Assembly (NCBI GenBank): GCA_900317795.1
Contig: ONIF01000075.1
Span: forward strand, 1 to 7,960
Source of the DNA: an uncultured Eubacteriales bacterium
GTDB lineage: Bacteria; Bacillota; Clostridia; Oscillospirales; Acutalibacteraceae
Reading direction: 5' to 3'
DNA length: 7,960 bases
Shown here: piece after piece, positions 1-6,719 of the stretch
Layout: the number at the start of each line of letters is the position of its first letter
Position numbering within the stretch: the stretch's first letter is position 1
Position numbers and translations under genes: made by a program
The notes under the pieces: generated by a model
The model's database searches: none
The model's input: the letters and a program-made list of their open reading frames with translations, nothing else
What the model was told of the DNA's origin: nothing

Positions 1-1
1 A

Positions 2-1252
2 ATAATTTTATTGGTGATGTGTTCGGCATTTTTCTCATCAACGGAAACGGCATATTCATCGGTAAGCAAGATAAGATTGAAAAATTATGCAGATAACGGT
101 AATAAAAAGGCAAAAAGGGCTTATGAAATAGCTGAAAGTTATGATAAGGCACTTGCAACCCTCCTTGTAGGTAATAATATTGTAAATATATTGGCATCGT
201 CATTGGCAACCATATTGTTTGTATCATTTCTTGGAGAGGCTAACGGAACACTTGCAAGTACGGTTGTTTTGACCGTAGTAGTACTTATTTTCGGAGAAGT
301 TATGCCTAAAAACATAGCAATAGAAAACAGCGAGAAAATGTGTATGAGTTCGGCAACAGCGTTATATATTTTAATGGTGGTACTTACACCTATAACATTT
401 ATTTTACTCAAATTGAATGCTGTTGTTAAAAATATCGCAAGAAAAGATAATAAAGAGCCTACCGTCACAGAAGACGAACTTAAATATATAGTTGAGAGTA
501 TAGAGAAAGAAGGAGTACTGGAAGAACAGGAAAGTGACTTGGTACAATCCGCACTTGAATTTGACGAAAAGACTGCATATGATATATTAACACCAAGAGT
601 TGATATGACCGCAATAGACATAGAAGACGAACCCGAAAAAATAAAACAAACTATACTTAAAGAGAGATATTCAAGAATACCCGTATATAAAAATAATGTT
701 GATAATATAATAGGTGTCTTGCACACAAGAGATTATCTTGAAAAACTTTTGCAAGAAGAATATCCTGATATAACTAAACTTATACAATCTGTATATTTTA
801 TATATCGTTCAAAAAAACTGTCTTCACTATTGGCGGATTTTAAATATAAGCGTCTTCATATGGCGGTAGTAACAGATGATTACGGTGGAACTATGGGTAT
901 AGTAACCATGGAAGACCTCCTTGAACAATTAGTAGGAGATATATGGGACGAAGATGAAGAAGTGAAAAATAAATTCAAAAAAATCAATGATAATGAATAT
1001 GAAATAGCAGGTGATATGAATATAAGTGATATGCTTGACTTAATAGACAAAGATGTTCGCTATATAGACACAGACAGTAAATCTGTCGGAGGCTGGGTAG
1101 TGGAGATGATAGGGGATATTCCTGCAAAGAATGATACATTCCATTATAAAGATATGACAGTGACGGTAAAGGACGTTGAAGAACAAAGAATAAATATTGT
1201 AGCAGTAAATTTGCAATCACAATACAAGGATAAAAAAGAAAAAAGTGATTAA
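2..1252 (+). CDS. CNNM/CBS/CorC-domain membrane protein (HlyC/CorC family transporter), 5' end missing
   Basis: This is an integral membrane protein of the CNNM (DUF21) plus CBS-pair plus CorC_HlyC family, whose members are linked to magnesium or cobalt efflux (for example B. subtilis MpfA/YhdP). The frame stays open to the left edge. The first visible TTG at 11 lies inside the first membrane helix (IIL, then LVMCSAFFSSTETA), so the true start is upstream and roughly 10-20 residues are missing. Counting from the codon at 11, hydrophobic segments lie near residues 1-10, 48-75, 81-98 and 114-138. The family-typical GEVMPK stands at 95-100. CBS domain 1 is about 192-248 and CBS domain 2 about 258-312, with VVTDDYGGTMGIVTMEDLLE at 286-305. 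The CorC_HlyC domain follows at about 325-402, and the tail is charged. The CBS pair probably binds a nucleotide, as in relatives. The ion transported cannot be read from the sequence. Confidence 0.94.
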   Translation: MILLVMCSAFFSSTETAYSSVSKIRLKNYADNGNKKAKRAYEIAESYDKALATLLVGNNIVNILASSLATILFVSFLGEANGTLASTVVLTVVVLIFGEVMPKNIAIENSEKMCMSSATALYILMVVLTPITFILLKLNAVVKNIARKDNKEPTVTEDELKYIVESIEKEGVLEEQESDLVQSALEFDEKTAYDILTPRVDMTAIDIEDEPEKIKQTILKERYSRIPVYKNNVDNIIGVLHTRDYLEKLLQEEYPDITKLIQSVYFIYRSKKLSSLLADFKYKRLHMAVVTDDYGGTMGIVTMEDLLEQLVGDIWDEDEEVKNKFKKINDNEYEIAGDMNISDMLDLIDKDVRYIDTDSKSVGGWVVEMIGDIPAKNDTFHYKDMTVTVKDVEEQRINIVAVNLQSQYKDKKEKSD

Positions 1253-1273
1253 ATTTTTCGTGCGAAATCACTT
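1243..1273. other. Stem-loop overlapping the stop codon of the CorC-type gene
   Basis: AAGTGATT (1243-1250) is the exact reverse complement of AATCACTT (1266-1273), with 15 bases between. The TAA stop at 1250-1252 begins in the left arm. There is no T run on the plus strand. Read on the minus strand, the stem is followed by a T-rich run (TTTTTTCTTTTTT, opposite about 1231-1243). It therefore looks more like a terminator for antisense transcripts than for the gene itself, although it may still protect or end the plus-strand transcript. Confidence 0.45.
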
Positions 1274-1300
1274 GCAAACTACAATATAATGTGGTATCAT
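1272..1300 (+). promoter_or_regulatory. Predicted sigma-A promoter of nrdD
   Basis: TTGCAA at 1272-1277 and TATCAT at 1295-1300 are separated by exactly 17 bases, a good housekeeping spacing. Transcription would start near 1306-1308 and give a leader of about 53 bases before the nrdD ATG. Another TATAAT at 1285-1290 lacks a matching -35 and lies inside the upstream NrdR-like box. The 17-base spacer is almost exactly filled by that box, which supports this promoter choice. Confidence 0.6.
1279..1294. promoter_or_regulatory. Putative NrdR box 1 (degenerate), in the promoter spacer
   Basis: CTACAATATAATGTGG matches the known NrdR box consensus acaCwAtATaTwGtgt at 12 of 16 positions, including most of the CwAtATaTwG core. 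It starts 32 bp upstream of the start of the perfect second box, about three helix turns, as expected for paired NrdR sites. It fills the -35/-10 spacer, so binding there should block RNA polymerase. The match alone would be weak; the spacing is the main support. Confidence 0.55.
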
Positions 1301-1310
1301 ATACTAACAC

Positions 1311-1326
1311 ACACTATATATAGTGT
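1311..1326. promoter_or_regulatory. NrdR box 2, perfect 16-bp palindrome upstream of nrdD
   Basis: ACACTATATATAGTGT is a perfect palindrome and agrees with every position of the NrdR consensus acaCwAtATaTwGtgt. It lies just downstream of the predicted transcription start and 33 bases before the nrdD ATG. NrdR is the ATP-cone zinc-ribbon repressor of ribonucleotide reductase genes in most bacteria. The gene context (nrdD) makes this assignment strong. The nrdR gene itself is not in this window. Confidence 0.85.
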
Positions 1327-1359
1327 TTTGGGTATAATTTTAATATCGGAGATGGGGAA

Positions 1360-3555
1360 ATGAAAATCATAAAAAGAAATTCATCGGAGGAAAATTTCAA
1401 CGGAGAAAAAATAGTAAATGCCGTTACCAAAGCCAATAATGCTTCTGAAAAAAAGTATCTTACTAATGAGCAGATCAGTGAAATAGCTGATTATGTCGAG
1501 TATAAATGCAGTAAAATGGGCAGGGCTGTTTCCGTTGAAGAAATACAGGATATGGTGGAAGACCAGATTATGTCAAAGGGGGCATTCCAGCTTGCAAGAA
1601 ACTATGTAAAGTATCGTTATAACCGCTCTTTGATAAGGCATTCAAATACTACGGATAATAAAATATTGACGCTTATTGAATGCAACAACGAGGAAGCAAA
1701 ACAGGAAAATTCAAATAAAAATCCTACTGTCAACAGTGTACAGCGTGATTATATGGCGGGTGAGGTCAGCAGGGATTTGACAAAAAGAATACTTTTGCCC
1801 CGTGAAATAAGTGAAGCTAATGAACAAGGAATTATACATTTTCATGATATGGATTATTTTGCACAGCATATGCATAATTGTGATTTAGTAAATTTGGAAG
1901 ATATGCTTCAGAATGGTACGGTAATAAGTGAAACTCTTATTGAAAAACCCCACAGCTTTTCAACGGCTTGCAATATAGCAACTCAGATAATTGCACAGGT
2001 AGCAAGCAATCAATATGGCGGTCAGAGCATAAGTCTTACACATCTTGCACCGTTTGTGCAAATATCCAGAGAAAAAATAAGACGTGAATTCCTTGCCGAA
2101 CTTGATGAAATGGGCTTACAGATAGATGAAGAAAAAATCAGCTCAATAGTTGAGGAAAGGCTTAGAAAAGAGATTACAAAGGGTGTACAAACTATACAAT
2201 ATCAGGTTGTCACACTTCTCACAACAAACGGACAAGCACCATTTGTAACCGTATTTATGTATTTGAATGAAGCGAAAGATGAAAATGAAAAAAGAGACCT
2301 TGCAATGATAATAGAGGAAACGCTTCGTCAGCGTCACATAGGCGTAAAAAACGAAGCAGGTGTATGGGTAACACCCGCATTTCCAAAACTTGTGTATGTG
2401 CTTGAAGAAGATAATATAACTCCCGACGGAAAGTATTGGTATTTAACGGAACTTGCAGCAAGATGTACAGCAAAGCGAATGGTGCCCGATTATATATCAG
2501 AAAAGATAATGCTGCAAAATAAAATTGACAAAAACGGTGAGGGACATTGTTATACTTGTATGGGATGCAGGAGTTTCCTTACACCTTATATAGACGCAAA
2601 CGGCAAGCCGAAATATTATGGCAGATTTAATCAAGGGGTTGTTACGGTCAATCTGGTTGATATAGGCTTATCTGCCGAAAAAGACCTTAACAAATTTTGG
2701 AAAATATTTGATGAGAGAATGGAACTCTGTCATAAAGCCCTCAGATGCAGGCATGAAAGGTTGAAGGGGACACTTTCCGATGCAGCCCCCATTTTGTGGC
2801 AGTATGGTGCTATATCCCGACTGAAAAAGGGTGAGCCGATAGACAAACTCCTTTATGGAGGATATTCAACAATCTCTCTCGGATATGCAGGCTTGTGGGA
2901 ATGTGTTTACAGTCTTATAGAAAAGAAACTTACCGAAGAAGAAGGAAAAGAACTCGGACTTCAAATAATGAGAAAGCTCAATGAATATTGTGCAAAGTGG
3001 AAAAAAGAGGAAAATATAGATTACAGCATATATGGCACACCTCTCGAAAGCACAACATATAAATTTGCCAAAGCTCTCCAAAAGCGTTTTGGCATAATCA
3101 AAGGGGTTACGGATAAAAATTATGTTACAAACAGCTATCACGTTCATGTCACAGAGAAAATAAATGCATTTGACAAGCTGAAACTTGAAGCTGAATTTCA
3201 AACGCTTTCACCCGGTGGAGCTATCAGCTATGTAGAAGTACCGAATATGCAGAATAATATAGAAGCCGTTCTGAAAGTGATACAGTTTATTTATGAAAAT
3301 ATCATGTATGCCGAACTTAATACAAAGAGCGATTATTGCCAGGTATGCGGATATGATGGCGAGATACAGATAGTAAATGATGAACACGGCAAACTTATAT
3401 GGAAGTGTCCCAACTGCGGAAATACAGACCAGAACAAACTCAATGTTGCAAGAAGAACTTGCGGATATATAGGCACACAGTTTTGGAATCAGGGACGTAC
3501 ACAGGAAATAAAGGAGAGGGTTCTTCATCTTTCAAATGCAGTAATGTCATCTTGA
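1360..3555 (+). CDS. nrdD: Anaerobic (class III) ribonucleoside-triphosphate reductase NrdD
   Basis: NrdD is a cytosolic glycyl-radical enzyme that reduces ribonucleoside triphosphates to dNTPs without oxygen, using formate or a thiol system as reductant in known members. At 731 residues it has full family length. An ATP-cone (about residues 1-95) gives allosteric control by ATP/dATP. The catalytic barrel contains Cys174 (MHNCDL) and Cys403 (CYTCMGCRSFL), matching the conserved active-site cysteines. A zinc site is formed by C660-Q-V-C663 and C683-P-N-C686. The glycyl-radical loop RTCGYIG places the radical on Gly702. GGAG at 1348-1351 lies 8 bases before the ATG. The gene has its own promoter with two NrdR-like boxes and is followed by an intrinsic terminator. 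No damage or oddity is seen in the protein. Confidence 0.98.
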   Translation: MKIIKRNSSEENFNGEKIVNAVTKANNASEKKYLTNEQISEIADYVEYKCSKMGRAVSVEEIQDMVEDQIMSKGAFQLARNYVKYRYNRSLIRHSNTTDNKILTLIECNNEEAKQENSNKNPTVNSVQRDYMAGEVSRDLTKRILLPREISEANEQGIIHFHDMDYFAQHMHNCDLVNLEDMLQNGTVISETLIEKPHSFSTACNIATQIIAQVASNQYGGQSISLTHLAPFVQISREKIRREFLAELDEMGLQIDEEKISSIVEERLRKEITKGVQTIQYQVVTLLTTNGQAPFVTVFMYLNEAKDENEKRDLAMIIEETLRQRHIGVKNEAGVWVTPAFPKLVYVLEEDNITPDGKYWYLTELAARCTAKRMVPDYISEKIMLQNKIDKNGEGHCYTCMGCRSFLTPYIDANGKPKYYGRFNQGVVTVNLVDIGLSAEKDLNKFWKIFDERMELCHKALRCRHERLKGTLSDAAPILWQYGAISRLKKGEPIDKLLYGGYSTISLGYAGLWECVYSLIEKKLTEEEGKELGLQIMRKLNEYCAKWKKEENIDYSIYGTPLESTTYKFAKALQKRFGIIKGVTDKNYVTNSYHVHVTEKINAFDKLKLEAEFQTLSPGGAISYVEVPNMQNNIEAVLKVIQFIYENIMYAELNTKSDYCQVCGYDGEIQIVNDEHGKLIWKCPNCGNTDQNKLNVARRTCGYIGTQFWNQGRTQEIKERVLHLSNAVMSS

Positions 3556-3570
3556 TTTAGTGAAAAACGG

Positions 3571-3603
3571 AAAGCCCGATATTCTTTTAATATCGGGCTT
3601 TTT
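3571..3603 (+). terminator. Strong intrinsic terminator between nrdD and nrdG
   Basis: AAAGCCCGATATT (3571-3583) pairs perfectly over 13 bp with AATATCGGGCTTT (3589-3601), with a 5-base loop and a T run through 3603. It begins 16 bases after the nrdD stop. The nrdG ribosome binding site begins only 11 bases after it. The stem would strongly limit read-through from nrdD into nrdG. Confidence 0.9.
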
Positions 3604-3613
3604 ATATAATAAT

Positions 3614-3618
3614 GGAGG
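3614..3618 (+). promoter_or_regulatory. Ribosome binding site that fixes the nrdG start
   Basis: GGAGG lies 7 bases before the ATG at 3626. An in-frame GTG at 3560 would add 22 residues, but it would translate straight through the terminator hairpin and has no Shine-Dalgarno site. The ATG at 3626 gives the usual NrdG N-terminus and is preferred. Confidence 0.9.
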
Positions 3619-3625
3619 TGTTTTT

Positions 3626-4153
3626 ATGCATATAGGTGAAATCTTAACAGCCGATACCGCAAATGGTACAGGAATAAGATTAAGTATATTTGTTTCCGGC
3701 TGTACAAATCATTGCAAAGGGTGTTTTCAGCCGCAAACATGGGATTTTGAATATGGAAAATTATATACAGAGAGTATAGAAGAATTTATACTTGGGGAAT
3801 TATCGAAAAATTATTATGACGGTTTAACAATACTTGGGGGAGAGCCGTTTGAAATTTCCAATCAAAGAGTGCTTGTTGATTTGATAAGAAAGATAAAAGC
3901 AGAAATGTCTGAAAAGAATATATGGATATACACCGGATTTACTTATGATAAAGATTTGATTGAGGGCGGCTGCCGATACATAGAATGTACAGATGAAATA
4001 CTTGACAGCATAGATATATTAGTTGATGGCAGATTTGTGGAGGAATTGAAAAATATACGCCTTAACTTTAGAGGTTCTTCCAATCAGCGTATTATAGATA
4101 TGAAAGCAACAAGAAAAAACGGAAAAGTAGAATTATCACCTTTAAATAATTAA
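3626..4153 (+). CDS. nrdG: Anaerobic ribonucleotide reductase-activating protein NrdG (radical SAM)
   Basis: NrdG is the radical-SAM activase that cleaves S-adenosylmethionine to place the glycyl radical on NrdD. From the ATG at 3626 it is 175 residues, the normal family length. The cluster motif SGCTNHCKGCF supplies Cys26, Cys30 and Cys33 (CX3CX2C), which hold the [4Fe-4S] cluster. TILGGEPF at about residues 70-77 is the glycine-rich SAM-binding segment. IWIYTGFTYD (about 100-109) and DILVDGRF (about 132-139) are also typical of the family. Its partner nrdD lies immediately upstream, but a strong terminator separates them and I see no convincing separate promoter. nrdG is therefore probably expressed by partial read-through, at a lower level than nrdD. 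The gene ends by converging with the spore protein gene. Confidence 0.97.
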   Translation: MHIGEILTADTANGTGIRLSIFVSGCTNHCKGCFQPQTWDFEYGKLYTESIEEFILGELSKNYYDGLTILGGEPFEISNQRVLVDLIRKIKAEMSEKNIWIYTGFTYDKDLIEGGCRYIECTDEILDSIDILVDGRFVEELKNIRLNFRGSSNQRIIDMKATRKNGKVELSPLNN

Positions 4154-4234
4154 GGTGTGTTCTCCAATTTAAATACTATAAAAAGTAGAGTAAAATATGT
4201 ATTTTGTTAATAATTTATTCATATTTTTAAATAA

Positions 4235-4266
4235 AAAAGCCAATCCTCAAAAGAGGAAAGGCTTTT
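4235..4266. terminator. Two-way terminator between nrdG and the spore protein gene
   Basis: AAAAGCC (4235-4241) pairs with GGCTTTT (4260-4266). An inner stem TCCTC (4244-4248)/GAGGA (4253-4257) closes an AAAA loop, with a small AA/AA internal loop between the stems. On the minus strand it ends in GGCTTTTTT followed by A/T-rich DNA, a good terminator for the spore protein gene. On the plus strand the tail GGCTTTTCTTT can serve nrdG. The remaining gap, 4154-4234, is A/T-rich and I see nothing else in it. Confidence 0.8.
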
Positions 4267-4283
4267 CTTTAACTTGTGGTTTA

Positions 4284-4478
4284 TTACATACTTCTTTCGT
4301 AGGCTTCAATCATTTTCTTGACCATATGACCACCGACAGAACCTGCTTGACGTGATGTCAAGTCACCGTTGTAACCCTGTTTCAAATTAACGCCTACTTC
4401 GTTTGCACATTCCATTTTAAACTGTTCCATAGCATTTCTTGCTTCGGGGACATTGATAGAGTTAGAATTATTTGACAT
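4284..4478 (-). CDS. Alpha/beta-type small acid-soluble spore protein (SASP)
   Basis: SASPs coat and protect spore DNA from UV and heat and are degraded by the protease GPR at germination. This 64-residue protein has the normal family length. The DNA-binding C-terminal signature is clear: LTSRQAGSVGGHMVKKMIEA (residues 40-59), matching the family pattern LT-R-xGSVGG. The segment FKMECANEVGVNL (20-32) corresponds to the GPR cleavage region, with Glu23 at the likely cut site. The start is supported by AAGGAG (complement of 4489-4494), 10 bases before the ATG. In relatives, transcription is by forespore sigma-G. I could not find a convincing sigma-G promoter in the upstream 280 bases. This gene is the main evidence that the organism forms endospores. 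Confidence 0.95.
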   Translation of the reverse strand: MSNNSNSINVPEARNAMEQFKMECANEVGVNLKQGYNGDLTSRQAGSVGGHMVKKMIEAYERSM

Positions 4479-4519
4479 GATTTTTCTTCTCCTTGAATTT
4501 TTTTCAGAGCGGAAAGGTT

Positions 4520-4561
4520 TTTACGGTGCGAATCTGAAATATTTTTTGACCGCACCGTAAA
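4520..4561. repeat. Perfect 11-bp inverted repeat upstream of the spore protein gene
   Basis: TTTACGGTGCG (4520-4530) is the exact reverse complement of CGCACCGTAAA (4551-4561), with a 20-base A/T-rich spacer. It lies 42-83 bases upstream of the SASP start on the minus strand. It is more GC-rich than its surroundings. It could be an RNA stem-loop in the SASP leader or a two-half operator. There is no T run directly after either arm, so it is not a typical terminator. The rest of 4562-4700 is A/T-rich with no other clear signal. Confidence 0.6.
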
Positions 4562-4700
4562 GAAATATCGGATACGGAATGTGTATTTCAAACTCTATCT
4601 GTAAAACTTTTTCCGCCTGTGATAATATTATTAACAGATTTGATATTTATATTACAGTAAAAGAGTGGAAATTTATGACGAATAATAAAAAAATTTCCTA

Positions 4701-4729
4701 TTTACTTTCGTGCTTTTATGTGATAAAAT
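4701..4729 (+). promoter_or_regulatory. Predicted extended -10 promoter of the yerC-methyltransferase-hslO operon
   Basis: TTTACT (4701-4706) and TAAAAT (4724-4729) are separated by 17 bases. A TG at 4721-4722 gives the extended -10 form TGaTAAAAT. The start would fall near 4736, leaving a short leader of about 30 bases before the ATG at 4768. No other candidate promoter was seen between here and hslO. Confidence 0.6.
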
Positions 4730-4767
4730 ACTATTACGGTAAATTTTGAAAATGGGCGGTGATAAAT

Positions 4768-5067
4768 ATGAATCCGAAAATAATAAACGAGAATACAGAT
4801 GAGCTGTTTAAAGCCATACTTACATTAAAAAACATAGATGAATGTTATGCTTTTTTTGATGATTTATGCACTGTTCCGGAAATAAAGGCAATGGCTCAAA
4901 GATATGCGGTTGCCAAAATGCTTAATGATGGCGAGATATATAATAAGATTGTTGATAAGACCGGTGCAAGCACTGCAACCATAAGCCGTGTAAACAGAGC
5001 TTTGACGTATGGCAGTGACGGATATGTACTTACAATCAATCGTGTGAAAAATGGGGGAGATGTTTGA
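4768..5067 (+). CDS. yerC: YerC/YecD-family TrpR-related DNA-binding protein
   Basis: This is a 99-residue helical protein of the TrpR-like superfamily (YerC/YecD group). These proteins share the Trp repressor helix-turn-helix fold, but most have no known ligand or target. Family signs are the ELFKAILTLKNIDECYAFFDDLCT start, VPEIKAMAQRYAVAKML (residues 36-52), and the helix-turn-helix IYNKIVDKTGASTATISRVNRAL (about 57-79, in two helices), then YGSDGY. The ATG at 4768 is preferred to the in-frame GTG at 4759: GGCGGTGAT (4755-4763) matches the 16S tail and sits at a proper distance only from the ATG, and the GTG lies inside it. It is the first gene of a tight operon with the methyltransferase and hslO. 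Whether it binds the operon's own promoter is unknown. Confidence 0.9.
   Translation: MNPKIINENTDELFKAILTLKNIDECYAFFDDLCTVPEIKAMAQRYAVAKMLNDGEIYNKIVDKTGASTATISRVNRALTYGSDGYVLTINRVKNGGDV
5053..5059 (+). promoter_or_regulatory. Ribosome binding site supporting a TTG start
   Basis: GGGGGAG lies inside the end of the yerC-like gene, 8 bases before the TTG at 5068. No ATG or GTG at a sensible distance in that frame competes, and the TTG gives the natural N-terminus of the methyltransferase (SYSYFAEYYDDL). Confidence 0.8.
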
Positions 5068-5814
5068 TTGAGTTATTCATATTTTGCAGAATATTATGAT
5101 GACCTTACAAAAAACGTTGATTATGAAAAACGTGCGGAGTATTTTTTAGAACTCTTCAAAAAGCATAAGCATGATATGAAATTGACACTTGATTTAGCCT
5201 GCGGAACAGGTACATTGACGTTGGAATTATGCAAAAAAGGTATAGATATATTTGGCTGCGATATGTCACCGGATATGCTTGCTATTGCACAGCAAAAGTC
5301 ATGTGAAGCAAATGAAAGTATCATGTTTATATGTCAAAAAATGCAGAGATTAGAATTGTTGGGAAAAATAGACACTTGTATATGTACGCTTGACAGTCTT
5401 AATCATTTGCCTTCAATGAAAGATGTGCAGAACACCTTTGAAAGCGTAAACAAATATCTTAATGACGGCGGTATTTTTGCATTTGACATAAACACGATAT
5501 ATAAGCATAAATATATTTTAGGGGATAATTGTTATATTTATGATACAAAGAAAGTGTTTTGTGCATGGCAGAATAATTATTATGAAAAGGACAATGAAGT
5601 CATTATAACGCTCAACTTTTTTGAACGTGTCGGAAATTCGTATAAAAGAAGCATAGAACAATTTTCAGAAAGAGCATACAGCGATAATGATATAAGAAAA
5701 ATGGCTGAGAATGCAGGATTTGAAGTTGAGGGTGTGTATGACGATATGAGCTTTGACGAGTTAAAGGAAAATTCACAAAGGGCAGTATATGTATTGAGGA
5801 AAAGAGGAATTTAA
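5068..5814 (+). CDS. Class I SAM-dependent methyltransferase, substrate unknown
   Basis: A 248-residue cytosolic methyltransferase with a Rossmann-type fold. Motif I, LDLACGTGTLTLEL (residues 41-54), binds SAM. Asp65 in FGCDMSPDML (62-71) is the expected ribose-binding acidic residue. DTCICTLDSLNHL (102-114) is the post-II/motif IV region, and LNDGGIFAFDINT (131-143) is the motif V-like strand. The N-terminus YFAEYYDDLTKNVDYEK is typical of the small-molecule or protein methyltransferase group annotated simply as class I. Nothing identifies the substrate. The TTG start directly follows the TGA of the yerC-like gene (zero gap), indicating translational coupling and probably reduced initiation. 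Its stop is one base before the hslO ATG. An rRNA or tRNA substrate is possible but unsupported. Confidence 0.9.
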   Translation: MSYSYFAEYYDDLTKNVDYEKRAEYFLELFKKHKHDMKLTLDLACGTGTLTLELCKKGIDIFGCDMSPDMLAIAQQKSCEANESIMFICQKMQRLELLGKIDTCICTLDSLNHLPSMKDVQNTFESVNKYLNDGGIFAFDINTIYKHKYILGDNCYIYDTKKVFCAWQNNYYEKDNEVIITLNFFERVGNSYKRSIEQFSERAYSDNDIRKMAENAGFEVEGVYDDMSFDELKENSQRAVYVLRKRGI

Positions 5815-5815
5815 A

Positions 5816-6712
5816 ATGAGCGACAGAATAATGAGATGTATCACAAGTGATGGTTCAGTTATGGCGGCGGCAGTTGATACATCTGATTTGGTGTATACAG
5901 CAGCAAAAATACATCTTACATCACCTGTGGCAACCGCTGCATTAGGAAGACTTCTGACAGCCGCTGCGATCATGGGAAATCAACTTAAACAAGATAATGC
6001 AAGCATAACTTTACGAATAAAGGGCGATAACAGTGAAACAGGTGCAGTTATAGCTGTATCTGACAGCAGGGGGAATGTAAGGGGATATGTAGAAAACCCC
6101 GACTGCCCGACAGAGTATTATTCAAACGGAAAGTTGAACGTTTCAAAGGCTGTCGGAAAAACGGGTATATTAAATGTAATGAGGGACTATGGAACAGGCG
6201 AGCCGTACATTGGACAAGTGGAGCTTGTATCAGGGGAAATTGCAGAAGATATAACCAATTACTATGCAACAAGTGAACAGATACCAACCGTATGTGCATT
6301 GGGAGTGCTTTTAAATAAAGAAACACATGAAGTAATGCTTGCAGGCGGTCTGCTGATACAGCTTTTACCCGGTGCAGATGATACAACGATTGATAAAATA
6401 GAAAAAAATATAAATGAACTTGAGCCTATGACAACCATGCTTGCCAAAGGAATGAGCATAAAAGAAATATGTGAAAAAGCATTGAATGGGTTTGATATAG
6501 AGGTTCTTGACGAGATGCCGATACATTATGCTTGTTCATGCAGCCGTGAAAAAGTGATAAACGCATTTATCACACTTAGTGATGAGGATATAAGATCTCT
6601 TGCCGATGAAAAAGGCTTCGCAGAAGCTGTATGCCATTTTTGTAAGAAAAAGCATAGATTTTCAAAAATGCAGCTTGAACAGATAATAAAACAAAAACAT
6701 TCAAAAGGATAA
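5816..6712 (+). CDS. hslO: Hsp33 redox-regulated chaperone
   Basis: Hsp33 is a cytosolic holdase that is inactive while its four C-terminal cysteines bind zinc. It is switched on when oxidation and heat or unfolding form disulfides. This 298-residue protein has full length. The N-terminal domain shows the usual sequence (DGSVMAAAVDTSDLVYTAAK; TSPVATAALGRLLTAAAIMG). The redox switch is Cys240-S-Cys242 in HYACSCSREKV and Cys273-H-F-Cys276 near the end, the normal CXC...CXXC spacing. GAGGA (5804-5808) lies 7 bases before the ATG, within the end of the methyltransferase gene. It is the third and last gene of the operon and is followed by a terminator. In an anaerobe it would guard proteins during oxygen exposure. 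Confidence 0.97.
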   Translation: MSDRIMRCITSDGSVMAAAVDTSDLVYTAAKIHLTSPVATAALGRLLTAAAIMGNQLKQDNASITLRIKGDNSETGAVIAVSDSRGNVRGYVENPDCPTEYYSNGKLNVSKAVGKTGILNVMRDYGTGEPYIGQVELVSGEIAEDITNYYATSEQIPTVCALGVLLNKETHEVMLAGGLLIQLLPGADDTTIDKIEKNINELEPMTTMLAKGMSIKEICEKALNGFDIEVLDEMPIHYACSCSREKVINAFITLSDEDIRSLADEKGFAEAVCHFCKKKHRFSKMQLEQIIKQKHSKG

Positions 6713-6719
6713 AAAATTT

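Noticed and set aside
139..726. A 195-codon open frame on the minus strand
   Set aside because: It lies wholly inside the membrane protein gene in the opposite direction. The plus-strand protein has clear CNNM and CBS domains, while the minus-strand translation is serine-rich and resembles nothing.
984..1310. A 108-codon minus-strand open frame reaching into the nrdD promoter region
   Set aside because: It crosses the CorC domain and the NrdR/promoter region, has no ribosome binding site that I can see, and its composition is that of a shadow frame.
3605..3610. TATAAT as an nrdG -10 element
   Set aside because: The base 17 upstream gives TTCTTT as -35, inside the terminator loop, and the start would fall within the nrdG ribosome binding site.
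3560..3625. GTG at 3560 as the start of nrdG
   Set aside because: It would translate through a strong terminator and has no Shine-Dalgarno site; the ATG at 3626 has GGAGG 7 bases upstream and gives the normal N-terminus.
4394..4591. A second small minus-strand frame overlapping the spore protein gene
   Set aside because: It overlaps the SASP gene in another frame and runs through the inverted repeat, and its product has no recognisable features.
4759..4767. GTG at 4759 as the start of the yerC-like gene
   Set aside because: This GTG is part of the ribosome binding site serving the ATG at 4768.
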